The translations under genes were made by a program, and so were the position numbers. Positions 1 through 8,417 of a stretch of 64,000 nt of DNA are shown here, one piece after another. The notes beneath the pieces were generated by a model. It worked only from the letters and a program-made list of their open reading frames with translations. It ran no database searches and was not told where the DNA came from. Each line of letters opens with the position of its first letter. The first letter of the stretch is position 1. Source of the DNA: Chloracidobacterium sp. (lineage in GTDB: Bacteria; Acidobacteriota; Blastocatellia; Pyrinomonadales; Pyrinomonadaceae); contig JADJWM010000017.1 in assembly GCA_016716365.1 (NCBI GenBank), positions 186,001 through 250,000 of the forward strand, written 5' to 3'.

Positions 1-395
1 GACTCGACCCGGCCGGCGAAAAGTTTGCCTAAGTACTTCACGTACCGGGCAGCCGCGTGGATCGACGACGTGGGCTCGTACGGATCGGCGAGGCCGAACC
101 TTGCGGCGGTCGCGGGTATGAACTGCATCAGCCCCCGTGCGTCTTTCGGGCTCGTCAGCCAAGGGCGGAAACGGGTCTCGTTGTATCCAATTACCCAGAG
201 GATGCGCGGGTCAACGCCGTGCTCGCGCGCCGCGTCCGCGATCGTCCGCTCGAAAAGCCGCGACCGCGAAAGCACGTCCATTCGGGAAAGGGCGGTCCGC
301 GTGATCATCCGCCTCGTCTGTGATGGAACCGGTGCCGGGAAAGCAAAGATAACCGCAAGGAAAAATGCAGCGACGATCAAAGTTCGTTTTCGCAT
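1..395 (-). CDS. Lytic transglycosylase (SLT domain), VirB1/TrbN-like, partial
   Basis: Reading the minus strand from an ATG at 395 gives an open frame that runs off the window start (131 codons visible, C-terminus missing). It begins with a hydrophobic signal peptide (MRKRTLIVAAFFLAVIFAF) and continues into a soluble SLT domain: VDPRILWVIGYNETRFRP, then DARGLMQFIPATAARFG, the usual catalytic Glu region and the GLMQ-type motif of family 1 transglycosylases. These enzymes cut peptidoglycan in the periplasm. Standing back to back with conjugation genes, it probably opens the wall for the mating channel, as VirB1 or TrbN do. A housekeeping transglycosylase is possible, but the neighbours argue for the transfer role. 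Confidence 0.85.
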   Translation of the reverse strand, partial: MRKRTLIVAAFFLAVIFAFPAPVPSQTRRMITRTALSRMDVLSRSRLFERTIADAAREHGVDPRILWVIGYNETRFRPWLTSPKDARGLMQFIPATAARFGLADPYEPTSSIHAAARYVKYLGKLFAGRVE

Positions 396-452
396 GACCG
401 GGCCGCTTCGCAACCGACGTGCCAACCACCCCGCACGCGAGCGGCACGAGCG

Positions 453-467
453 TTGCACAGCGTGCAA
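453..467. promoter_or_regulatory. Inverted repeat in divergent promoter region
   Basis: TTGCAC-AGC-GTGCAA is a perfect 6-bp inverted repeat with a 3-bp spacer. It lies in the 135-bp gap between the divergent transglycosylase and the pilin-like gene. The placement suggests an operator for a regulator of transfer genes. No regulator gene for it is visible in the window, so this is inference. Confidence 0.35.
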
Positions 468-530
468 AATCGTCGACGCTTTTCCGCTGCTCGCGAGGCG
501 TCACGAAAAACTTACCCAGCGAGGACAAGA

Positions 531-872
531 ATGAAAAAACTGCGCGAAACAATACGGCACGCCACCAGATCGTTAGCTCCGATCATGGCGGTTCTGATTT
601 TCACGAACATCCTGCTCGCCCAAGGTCCGATCTTCACCGGCGACGCGAGCAATCTTTCCAACATCATCCGCGAGTCCCTGAAGCTCATGGCGATCATCCT
701 GTTCTGTCTCGGGGCGGTGGGGATCGCGTGGGCGATCTACAACAAGCTCACCGGCAAGGAATGGGGCAACCAGGCTTTCGGCTCGATCCTGTCGTTCGCG
801 TTCGGGACCATCGTGGCGGTGTTTTGGCAGCTCGCACAGGGGCGTGCGGTCGGCGTCGATACGAACTTTTAG
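531..872 (+). CDS. VirB2/TrbC-like conjugative pilin subunit
   Basis: The protein has 113 aa. The start at 531 is chosen because AGCGAGGACAAGA precedes it and the first residues (MKKLRETIRH) lead into a long hydrophobic signal (SLAPIMAVLIFTNILLAQ). Two further hydrophobic helices follow (LKLMAIILFCLGAVGIAWAI and FGSILSFAFGTIVAVFWQLA), separated by a short charged loop with KLTGKEWGNQ. This size and pattern of cleaved signal plus two membrane helices is that of VirB2/TrbC pilins. The next genes are VirB3- and VirB4-like, which fits. The subunit would sit in the inner membrane before assembly into the pilus. A longer in-frame start upstream lacks a signal-like N-terminus. Confidence 0.75.
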   Translation: MKKLRETIRHATRSLAPIMAVLIFTNILLAQGPIFTGDASNLSNIIRESLKLMAIILFCLGAVGIAWAIYNKLTGKEWGNQAFGSILSFAFGTIVAVFWQLAQGRAVGVDTNF

Positions 873-882
873 GAGGGGGCAA

Positions 883-1209
883 ATGAGACGACGAGCTACG
901 CGGCCGAACGTGTTCCGCGGATTGAAAAGATTCGGGGTTTACTCGACCGACTGGAAGTACATACTCGTGCCGACCGCGGCAGCGTACCTGACCCCATTTC
1001 TGTTCGGCCTTTGGTTCGGCTACGTGCCGCTTGGTTTCCCCCTTGGCTTATTTACGTTCCTTGTACTGCTCGGAACTTTCAATTACCTCCGCCTGAGCAA
1101 ACCGGAATGCTGGCTCTCCCAAAGATTCGATGCCATTGCGGACCGATGGGCACCGTTTCGGCCTCCCCTCAATTCCGAACTAGATAAAGCGGATTGGATC
1201 AGAAATTAA
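883..1209 (+). CDS. VirB3/TrbD-like inner-membrane transfer protein
   Basis: The protein has 108 aa. The start at 883 follows a strong ribosome site (AGGAGGGGGCAA) and lies 10 bp after the pilin stop. It has a basic N-terminus (MRRRATRPNVFRGLKRFGVY) followed by a hydrophobic hairpin of two helices (residues about 27-67) and a soluble tail. The order pilin, small two-helix protein, large ATPase is the VirB2-VirB3-VirB4 (TrbC-TrbD-TrbE) order, which is the main evidence. VirB3 proteins anchor the VirB4 ATPase at the membrane. The sequence itself is poorly conserved in this family, so the call leans on context. Confidence 0.7.
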   Translation: MRRRATRPNVFRGLKRFGVYSTDWKYILVPTAAAYLTPFLFGLWFGYVPLGFPLGLFTFLVLLGTFNYLRLSKPECWLSQRFDAIADRWAPFRPPLNSELDKADWIRN

Positions 1210-1215
1210 ATCAAA

Positions 1216-4086
1216 ATGGATACAGCAAATCTTTCTTTCGCACATATCGCGGTCGCGCTGTTCGGCAGTTTTTCTTTCGCCGGCATCGGGTTCGCTATCG
1301 GTCGGCGGCTGCTCCCCCAATTCCGAATGCATCGCGAGCGGGTGACAGGGATCGCACCGACAACACGGAATTCTTCTTCGACTGAAATTCCCGGCGAAAA
1401 GGGACGGCTGCTGCCGACGGAGATCCTTGGTCTGGAGGGAAACATACTCCGCTACCGCGATGGGAGCTTCGGCAAGGCGTACAGCTTCGAGCCGGCGAAC
1501 ACCTTGTACGATGACGGCCGCCTGACCGAACAGCGGATCGACGATCTCAAGACGATCCTGAAGTTCGATAAGCCGCCGGGCACGGTCATCCAGTTCCGTT
1601 TCGCGAGTGCGATGGACGACGGCCGAGTGCTCAAGGATCATCTTCGCTCCCGCGACGAGCAGAAAAGCGATCCGATCGCATCCGTCCTCCAAGCTACGAA
1701 TCTTTCGCTTCTCGAAGAAGCTATCCGTTCGGGGCAGGTGATGCGTCAGTCGGCGACCGTTTGGGTACGCGTTCCGGTGAGGGACAAGGCGGACAACAGT
1801 CTCTTCGGCTCCGCATTCCCGTCAGTCATTCGCACCGTGCGCGCGAACGGTTTTCTCCGCTTCCTGCGGCAGCCGATCCTAAAGGCAAGGAACGCGGTTG
1901 GCGAAAACATGCTCACGCGGGAACTCAGGGTCGAATCGGAATGCCGTTCCAAAGCGGCCCGCGTTTTTCAGGGGTTCGAGGCGAACTTCCCGAAATCGCT
2001 GAACCTTCGTGAGATGGACCCGGAAGATTTGTTCGCGTCTGTTTTCACGAGCCACCGACGCGATCACGCACACGTTCCGATCCTTCCCGAGGACGCGCGC
2101 GTCGATGTCAGGAGATATCTCGCCAGCGCTCCGATCACTGCCGGTGGCGACCAGTTCGTCCGCCACAACGGCACCCCCGCAAGCCTCGTCAGCCTCAAGA
2201 GTCTGCCGAACGGGTTCGTCACGGCCGACGTGATGCGTTACCTAACGGCGACACGCAACTTGTGCTTCCCGCATGAGATTGTCGTCGATCTGATGACGAC
2301 TGAGAAGCAAGCGGCAAAGAAGGATCTTCAAAAGCGAATCGACCGAATCGAAGGCAGCCGGAACACCTGGCTTGGCTTCCGGAACCTGAAGAAGGACGCC
2401 GTGGTGATAAAGAGCGACCTTGAAGACCTGCTCGAACAGGTAGAAGCCGACAACGAAGAAATCTGCCGCCTGCGGATGAACGTCATCGTCTTCGCCGACC
2501 GATCTAAGGGGCCAAAGGAAGCCCGCATTCAACTGGAAATCCTCGACGAACGGTGCGATGCGGTTATCTCTGCGATCCGGAAGAAGATCGGAGCTGATGC
2601 CGTCAGAGAGGATGCCGTTCGCCAGCGTGCCATCTATCCGCGAATGCTCGCCGGGGAAGTGTCGGCCAAGCGAACCGGTCAGGAGCTTACCGAAACTGCG
2701 GATTCCGTAATCGCGTTCGTCCCGACCGAAACGAGTTGGCGCGGGAGCGCGCGACCGCATAGCATCTTCACCACTCCCAATGGTCAGATGTTCGGGCTCG
2801 ACCTGTACGACCGGGCATTGATCAAGTCCCCGACGGTCATCGTCACCGCAGCATCGGGGGAAGGAAAATCCTTCCTCGCGTCGATGCTGATAACCGACAT
2901 TCGCGCGCACCGCGGGAACGTGAAGGTGCGGGTGATGGACTACCGGCATTCGTTCAAACCTATTTGCCGTTTGTTCGGCGGCCGGCATATCGAGTTCACG
3001 GAAGAAAATCCAAAGCCCATCAACATCTGGAACTACCCCGGGATCGAGAACGGCGTGCCACCGACCAAAAGACAGCTCGCGATGATGCTGACCGACATCC
3101 TGATCCTTAGCAAGACGCCGAAAACCGACGCGATCACGAGCGCAATCGCATCCACCGTCATCGACGAGGTCTACAAAATGGCTTTAGCCAGGAACGGTCA
3201 CGGCCGCCCGAAGTTCCAGCCCGTGCTCGGGCACTTCCTCGACATTCTGAAAAGCTACCACTGGAACGCGGGCGAAGCGAGGCAGGCCAACGAGCTATAC
3301 CTAAAGCTAAACGTTCATCGGAAAGACCCGTGGCTCAATTCTCCGACGCACCCCGAATTCGACGAGCCTTCGATGTTCGACGTTTTCGAGTTGTCCGGCA
3401 TCAGCAGCCTCGACGAGAAGATTCGCGAGAGCGTTGGGTTCCGCATCAGCGCCCAGATCATGCAGGAGATCGGGGAAGAGAACACTCACAACCAGAAGAT
3501 CCCGATCCTTTTCCTGTGCGACGAGATGCGCGAGATCAACCGGCATTTCCCTGCGATCCAGGAGCTCATCGCGGAGGCGACCGTGACGGGGCGAAAGGAA
3601 GGACTCGTCACGGTCCTTTTCTCGCAAGCGTACGAGCATTTCACCGGGACACCCGAGCAGCCGAACGTCACCGGGATCGATCTCGTGAAAAACTCCGGCG
3701 TGAAGATGATCGGGAAGCAGATCGGCGGGTTCGAGCGCCTCGCCGACGATTGCGAACTCGCGCCCGAGACCATCGCGGCGATTCGGGGGGTCAGAAACCA
3801 GTACGGCCGCTACACCCAGTGGGTGTTCGTGATCGGGAGCGGCACCGACAAGATCGTCCAGATGGCGGAGATCCACCTGTCCCCCGCGATGCTCTGGGCG
3901 AACACGAACGACACGAACGAGGCGAACGCCCGCCGACTGGTCGAGAACGTCCGACCTGACCTTCCGCCCGAAATTGTCGTCTCATGGCTCGCGTCGAAAT
4001 ATCCGAGCGGCCTGACGGCGGTCGGGCTGACCAGCATTTCGCAGCGGGACCTAAACGAGCTTGGCGGACTGGAGGTGGTGGCATGA
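1216..4086 (+). CDS. trbE: VirB4/TrbE-type conjugative transfer ATPase
   Basis: The protein has 956 aa, the normal size for VirB4/TrbE, with an N-terminal membrane segment (HIAVALFGSFSFAGIGFAIG). The C-terminal half is a AAA/HerA-like ATPase. A Walker A loop TAASGEGKS ends near residue 552, with Ala where the first Gly is usual, and a Walker B strand IPILFLCDE covers residues 763-770. The stretch MDYRHSFKPICRLFGGR after Walker A is typical of the family. It powers pilus assembly and substrate transfer at the inner membrane, as a hexamer. The gene starts 6 bp after the VirB3-like gene, and its stop overlaps the start of trbJ (ATGA), indicating translational coupling. Confidence 0.93.
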   Translation: MDTANLSFAHIAVALFGSFSFAGIGFAIGRRLLPQFRMHRERVTGIAPTTRNSSSTEIPGEKGRLLPTEILGLEGNILRYRDGSFGKAYSFEPANTLYDDGRLTEQRIDDLKTILKFDKPPGTVIQFRFASAMDDGRVLKDHLRSRDEQKSDPIASVLQATNLSLLEEAIRSGQVMRQSATVWVRVPVRDKADNSLFGSAFPSVIRTVRANGFLRFLRQPILKARNAVGENMLTRELRVESECRSKAARVFQGFEANFPKSLNLREMDPEDLFASVFTSHRRDHAHVPILPEDARVDVRRYLASAPITAGGDQFVRHNGTPASLVSLKSLPNGFVTADVMRYLTATRNLCFPHEIVVDLMTTEKQAAKKDLQKRIDRIEGSRNTWLGFRNLKKDAVVIKSDLEDLLEQVEADNEEICRLRMNVIVFADRSKGPKEARIQLEILDERCDAVISAIRKKIGADAVREDAVRQRAIYPRMLAGEVSAKRTGQELTETADSVIAFVPTETSWRGSARPHSIFTTPNGQMFGLDLYDRALIKSPTVIVTAASGEGKSFLASMLITDIRAHRGNVKVRVMDYRHSFKPICRLFGGRHIEFTEENPKPINIWNYPGIENGVPPTKRQLAMMLTDILILSKTPKTDAITSAIASTVIDEVYKMALARNGHGRPKFQPVLGHFLDILKSYHWNAGEARQANELYLKLNVHRKDPWLNSPTHPEFDEPSMFDVFELSGISSLDEKIRESVGFRISAQIMQEIGEENTHNQKIPILFLCDEMREINRHFPAIQELIAEATVTGRKEGLVTVLFSQAYEHFTGTPEQPNVTGIDLVKNSGVKMIGKQIGGFERLADDCELAPETIAAIRGVRNQYGRYTQWVFVIGSGTDKIVQMAEIHLSPAMLWANTNDTNEANARRLVENVRPDLPPEIVVSWLASKYPSGLTAVGLTSISQRDLNELGGLEVVA

Positions 4087-5015
4087 TGAGAATCAACGAA
4101 ACGGTTAGACAAATCCTTCTCGGCGCTGTTCTCTCGTCGATATTCATCGGCCTTGACGCAAGGCCAGCTCAAGCGCAGTGGACCGTGTTCGACCCATCCC
4201 AATACGCGCTGCAGATCGAGAAGAAGATCGAGGAAGCCGCCCGCTGGGTTGAGACGATCAACCACTACATCTCGATGTACGAGAACGCCGTGAAGCAATA
4301 CCAGAAGATGGTGGAGAGCGTGACGAACCTTCGCGGCATCCTCGACAAGGTGGACGAGCAGATCATGCGGCACAAGCAGCTGATCACGACCTATGCGACA
4401 TTGGGGCGGCTGATCCGCGGCACGTTCGAACTGAAGAAACGGATCGAAGCCGCCATAACGAGCCAGATACAGTCCGTGGTGAGCATCGCCCGGAGGCTCA
4501 AGAACGGCATCTTCGACATGGAGGCGAACAAGCGGGACCTGGACGACTTCCTGCGCCATTCGATAGGGCGCAGTGCGGACGCACACCTGGCGAACCTCGA
4601 ACGCCTCGCGAAACTCGACTCCGAACTGGAGCGGATGCTATTCGACCGCGAAAACATGCTCCTCGATCTCGCCAAGCTTTACGAGGAGCGCGAGCGGATC
4701 GCGGAGGCGACCCGGGCGATCTCCGCGAACCCCGACGCGAACCAGGACGGCGTGCAGTCCCTTATCGACCAGATGCTTGCCGTGAACCTCCGCATCACGA
4801 CCGTCGAGGGGCAGCTCCGCGAGCTCGAAGCGAAGATCCAGGCGAAGTTCATCGTCTACGGACTCAAGATCGAACAGATGACGGAGTTCGGCAAGGAGAT
4901 CCGGCGCACGACGGAGATGATGACGGGCATCACGCGTGCCTCCGACGACTTCTTGCGCGAACTGGAGCGACACGAGATCTGGAACGACGACGTCTATCAA
5001 AGCCCGCTTCCTTAA
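4083..5015 (+). CDS. trbJ: TrbJ-like (VirB5-type) P-type conjugative transfer protein
   Basis: The protein has 310 aa from an ATG at 4083 that overlaps the previous stop by 4 bp. It carries a signal peptide ending near ARPAQAQ. The mature start WTVFDPSQYALQIEKKIEEA resembles TrbJ, which typically opens with a V/F-DP-S-N/Q-Y motif followed by long alpha-helical coiled coils. The remainder is almost entirely helical and charged, with many Gln, Glu and Lys heptads and a late Asp/Asn-rich turn (SANPDANQDG). TrbJ/VirB5 proteins are periplasmic and are thought to act at the pilus tip or in entry exclusion. The position between trbE and trbL matches the trb gene order. Confidence 0.8.
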   Translation: MMRINETVRQILLGAVLSSIFIGLDARPAQAQWTVFDPSQYALQIEKKIEEAARWVETINHYISMYENAVKQYQKMVESVTNLRGILDKVDEQIMRHKQLITTYATLGRLIRGTFELKKRIEAAITSQIQSVVSIARRLKNGIFDMEANKRDLDDFLRHSIGRSADAHLANLERLAKLDSELERMLFDRENMLLDLAKLYEERERIAEATRAISANPDANQDGVQSLIDQMLAVNLRITTVEGQLRELEAKIQAKFIVYGLKIEQMTEFGKEIRRTTEMMTGITRASDDFLRELERHEIWNDDVYQSPLP

Positions 5016-5049
5016 TGCCAACTTCCCCCGGAAGTCGAACTGCAAAGCA

Positions 5050-7290
5050 ATGAAAGTTAAAAACAGATTGAGCGGCAAAACTGCCGCACTCACCGCCCTG
5101 CTCGCGTCCTGCCTCCTTGCCTGCCTTTTCACGACGACGGCGGCCGGTCAAGGGCCGCCTCGTCCCCGCCCGCCCCGGGTCGAAGGGCAAACGCCGATCG
5201 GGACGATGAACGGGCAGCCCGTGACCGCGAACGATCTGATCATGGGGATCAATCCGGACTCGCCTTTCATGCCACCCCTCGACGGAAGCCCGGCGCCCAT
5301 CCTGCAGCAGTTCGAAAACCAGTACCCGGCGAACCCGACGGCAACTCCGCAGCCGGTTCCGGTAATTCCCCCGAAGCCCGCCGCACCGAGTTTCGGCGAG
5401 CAGATCACGAATCTCATGCGGACGGGGCAGGAATGGCTGTTCCGGTCGGTGCTCGACACGATCATCCGGCCGCTGATGCCGATCCTGACGTTCTTAGCAT
5501 GGATCATCGCGAGCTTCGTGCTGATCGTCGCGTTCATCCGCCGCTTCCACGACAACCGGGGCCTCGGCCCGGAGCAGTTGGTCGCGTGGGGCGTGAGGAC
5601 GATCATATTCATGGTGGTGATCGGGGCGAGCCCGTTCATCATCGACGCGTTAACGGTTACGGGGAAGTTCTTCGCCCGCCCAATACGTGGTTACAACAGT
5701 TCGCTCATCGCCGAGTTCGACGTGAAGATGAAACAGTATGTGAAGAACAACTTCGCCGTCGAGGACCCGAACGAACTCCTCGCCGAACGGCTTCCGAACG
5801 GCCAACCCGGACTCGTCGGGATCATCACGGATAAAAGCTCATCCGTAAAAGACGTCACGAGCGAGATGAACATCCTGGGCTGGGACATGCCCCGAATGTT
5901 CACGCTCATGGTGATCGGGCAGAACATCATAAAGTTCGGCTCCGTTTTTCTGGCCGTCGCCGGCTTGTTCATCCTCATTGGACTTAAACTTGCCGCTCCC
6001 GTGCTTTCCGCATTCGGGTTCGACGAGAAGTTCGCGAACCAGATCTTCTACCCGTTCTGCTGGGGCGTGGCGACGTTCGCGCTCGCGTTCCCGATCGTCA
6101 AAGCGGTGACGCTTTACGTTTGCTACAGCATCGGTCTACTCGCGCTCTCCATCTACAACGGCGAAGCGTTATTTTCTCTCGACCCCGCGACCGCGACGAT
6201 AATCACCAACGGCAACTACGACCCGGCGTCGAGTGCCCTGATCGTCACGATTTTGTTCTTCGTTTCGAGCCTGTGCTTCATCCTCGTCCCGTGGCTGAGC
6301 TATCGCGTCCTGCGCGGGCAGGTGTACGAGGGGGTGTCGCAGGTCTCGATGGGGTGGATGCTATCCTCCATCGGCACGGCACTCGAAACGTACGGGCTCG
6401 TCGCGGGGGCCGCCCTGCACCGCCAGGCGGAGAATACGCAGATTCAGGGGATCTACAGTGCCGAGCAGGTCGCCGCCAAGAAAGCTCTTGAGGCCGCGAA
6501 CCAATCGACCGATGCGAGATTGGTGTCCTCCGTCGCGGGCGTTGAAGGCGGTCTCGTCACGAGCCTCGGGCAGATCCGCGCGAATCAGGTGACGCAGACC
6601 CTTCTAGCGGAGGCGAACAAAACGTTCGGCATCGCCAGCAGTTCCGCGGCGACGCAACGCGAGATCACGGGGATGAGGGCTGAGGCGGAAGGCAACCGGG
6701 AGGCCCGGACGTTCGACGGCAAAAAAGAGATCGAGCTGCGCGGGCAAGCCAACCTTGAACGTTTCGGGATGAAGACCTACGAGTTCACGCCGGGCGGTTC
6801 GTCGATCGCCGGCACTTCCGTCCCGATCCGTACCGGGCAGGAACTTTTCGATTGGGCGCGCGACAAGCATCCGATCCAGGAGTTTAACAAGCGGATGGAT
6901 TCGACTACGAGCAGTACCGTCGCGCTGCAGAACAACAACACGGACATCGTGACCGACAAGAAGGTCGAGGCTTCGAACACGTACCAGGGCGACATCAATA
7001 AAGCCTACGAAGCGCAGGCGTCCGAAAGCATCGGCGCCATCAGCCGGGGGAGCGGCATCGCCGAGCAAAGCAGCAGGCAAGGGGCCGGAATACAGCTTTC
7101 CGGGATCAGACGGTCAGCGGAGATGGAGCGGGGGGCCAACCTGCTCAACTTCGAGGGACGCACGGAAGCCGCCTCGATCAACCAAACCGCCGCGACCGAA
7201 GCCGCTCGCTTGAGGATGGTCTCGACGGTCCTGACGGGATTCTTCAGAGATATGGATCGCAGGTTAGAGGAGATGAAACCAAAGTACTAA
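5050..7290 (+). CDS. trbL: TrbL/VirB6-like polytopic conjugation channel protein
   Basis: The protein has 746 aa. I choose the ATG at 5050 because it begins a clear signal peptide (MKVKNRLSGKTAALTALLAS); upstream in-frame starts lie inside trbJ. After a Pro-rich periplasmic stretch come at least six hydrophobic segments between about residues 140 and 450. From about residue 460 the chain is soluble, alanine- and glutamine-rich and helical, as in TrbL/VirB6 proteins. VirB6-type proteins form part of the inner-membrane pore. It is the last recognisable transfer gene here: TrbF, TrbG, TrbI, the coupling protein and a relaxase are not seen downstream, so they must lie elsewhere or be missing. Confidence 0.8.
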   Translation: MKVKNRLSGKTAALTALLASCLLACLFTTTAAGQGPPRPRPPRVEGQTPIGTMNGQPVTANDLIMGINPDSPFMPPLDGSPAPILQQFENQYPANPTATPQPVPVIPPKPAAPSFGEQITNLMRTGQEWLFRSVLDTIIRPLMPILTFLAWIIASFVLIVAFIRRFHDNRGLGPEQLVAWGVRTIIFMVVIGASPFIIDALTVTGKFFARPIRGYNSSLIAEFDVKMKQYVKNNFAVEDPNELLAERLPNGQPGLVGIITDKSSSVKDVTSEMNILGWDMPRMFTLMVIGQNIIKFGSVFLAVAGLFILIGLKLAAPVLSAFGFDEKFANQIFYPFCWGVATFALAFPIVKAVTLYVCYSIGLLALSIYNGEALFSLDPATATIITNGNYDPASSALIVTILFFVSSLCFILVPWLSYRVLRGQVYEGVSQVSMGWMLSSIGTALETYGLVAGAALHRQAENTQIQGIYSAEQVAAKKALEAANQSTDARLVSSVAGVEGGLVTSLGQIRANQVTQTLLAEANKTFGIASSSAATQREITGMRAEAEGNREARTFDGKKEIELRGQANLERFGMKTYEFTPGGSSIAGTSVPIRTGQELFDWARDKHPIQEFNKRMDSTTSSTVALQNNNTDIVTDKKVEASNTYQGDINKAYEAQASESIGAISRGSGIAEQSSRQGAGIQLSGIRRSAEMERGANLLNFEGRTEAASINQTAATEAARLRMVSTVLTGFFRDMDRRLEEMKPKY

Positions 7291-7429
7291 CTGATCATCG
7301 TCTTTCTTTCGAACCTGCGGATCGAGGGAGGTCGTATGCATGACGCAGAATATTGCGGTTCGACAATACAGGCATAGTGGGTCAGTTTGAAATTGCTCCC
7401 GTCCGAAATGTTAACCTAGCAGTGGCCGC

Positions 7430-7834
7430 ATGAAACATACAATTTTCGTATTACTTGTTGCGCTTCTTTTCTCTGCGTGTTCGCGGAAGCAAATAGAAAT
7501 GAATCCGACTCGTGACCATCTGCATTTTGAGTTTCTAACTCGCGAAGGGTGTAAGAATACTCCCGTGATGCTGGAGAACTTGAAGGCCGCGATCGCGGAA
7601 GGTCAGGTTTCCGCCGACTACACTGTTATTCAGCAAGCCGCGCTTCCGCCAGACGATCCGCGAACAGGCTATCCAACTCCGACAATTCTGCTGAATGGGA
7701 AAGACATATTCGGTTTGGCCGTACCTAAACCGCCTTTCCCGGAACCGTCCTGACGGCTCTATCCGGGCGGAGTTCCGTCCTCTCAACGTATCGCGGAACA
7801 CATTTCGAAGACAGGAAATCGGACCGAAGAGTGA
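7430..7834 (+). CDS. Probable selenoprotein: DF-family (GCxNTP) thioredoxin-like lipoprotein, Sec108
   Basis: The first 107 codons encode a lipoprotein signal (lipobox LFSAC), then REGCKNTP, corresponding to the family's GCPNTP motif, and YPTPTILLNGKDIFG, corresponding to its SPTIxVDGxD strand. A TGA at 7751 would end it, but the same frame continues for 26 codons as RLYPGGVPSSQRIAEHIS and stops at 7834. Relatives of this family read SCRLY at this point, so TGA sits exactly at the conserved Cys: S-(TGA)-RLYPGG. I therefore read TGA as selenocysteine, giving a 134-residue protein. A hairpin begins at the TGA (next entry). The role is probably redox or metal handling outside the cytoplasm; the function of the family is unknown. 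Alternative: a truncated protein of 107 aa. Confidence 0.75.
7752..7779 (+). promoter_or_regulatory. Candidate bacterial SECIS hairpin in the coding region
   Basis: GACGG (7752-7756, including two bases of the TGA) can pair with CCGTC (7775-7779). Inside it, CTC (7757-7759) can pair with GAG (7770-7772), or TCC with GGA closing a GGGC loop. A stem-loop directly after the TGA with G-rich loop bases is what SelB recognises in bacteria. No folding was computed. Confidence 0.5.
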
Positions 7835-7914
7835 CCGGTTTCTCGTTTCATATTCCCTACTTGTAAGGGCCTTTTTCCTTCGCCGCCGCTTTCTATAGCT
7901 AAGCAACTATATCC

Positions 7915-8380
7915 ACCATCTCCCACAGCTTCGATGATGCCCGCCGCCGCCCTTGCCCGAATACATCGTAGGTTCTTATGAATCCGACAGGAATTGTAAT
8001 ACATGTAGTGCAAAGCAATCGCGTGAGCGTGGCTTTCAAGCTTATTTGAGAAGCCTATCGTCAAACGAGTGGATCGACGCATGCTCATACGCATAGTCGG
8101 ATTTTGCCTTTCGATGTAGCTAGTGAGATTGCTTCGGTTTCGGGTTGTCAGCTATCAAATGCGTCTCACAACCGATGCGCTCAGCCGGAATTTAACGCGT
8201 CTCTTCTTTCTTGCTCGTCTTGCCATAGACCCTAACCAACATCACGTAGCGGATCTCCGAACCGAAAGCGGATTCAACTACCGTCAAATACGGCTTGTGT
8301 CCGCCTGTTGTAAGATGTACGCGATTAACACGACGAGAGACTAGATCGGTGGGCAAAAACTTGACAGTAGAGCCAAGCAA
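7915..8380 (-). pseudogene. Decayed IS1-family transposase
   Basis: On the minus strand the pieces read HLTTGGHKPYLTVVESAFG, then YVMLVRVYGK, then NPKPKQ, then TSYIERQNPTMRMSMRR, then TRLTIGFSNKLESHAHAIAL and HYMYYNSCRIHKNLR, in the order found in IS1-family transposases. They fall in different frames with at least one stop after GKTSKKEETR and a shift before TSYIERQN. The DDE-domain N-terminus is missing upstream. It is therefore a dead remnant, which marks past transposition between the transfer module and the first czc operon. Terminal inverted repeats were not identified with certainty. Confidence 0.8.
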
Positions 8381-8397
8381 AGACTACGTTTAAAGGT

Positions 8398-8417
8398 TGG
8401 AACCTAGAATGGTTCCA
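8398..8417. repeat. 7-bp inverted repeat at the edge of the IS1 remnant
   Basis: TGGAACC-TAGAAT-GGTTCCA is a perfect inverted repeat with a 6-bp centre. It overlaps the proposed start of the next gene and lies just beyond the IS1-like coding remnant. It could be an operator for the czc operon or part of an old insertion end. Confidence 0.35.

Noticed and set aside
7430..7753. Complete 107-aa lipoprotein ending at TGA 7753
   Set aside because: The following 26 codons match the family ending (xRLYPGGVP), so a plain stop seems less likely than selenocysteine.
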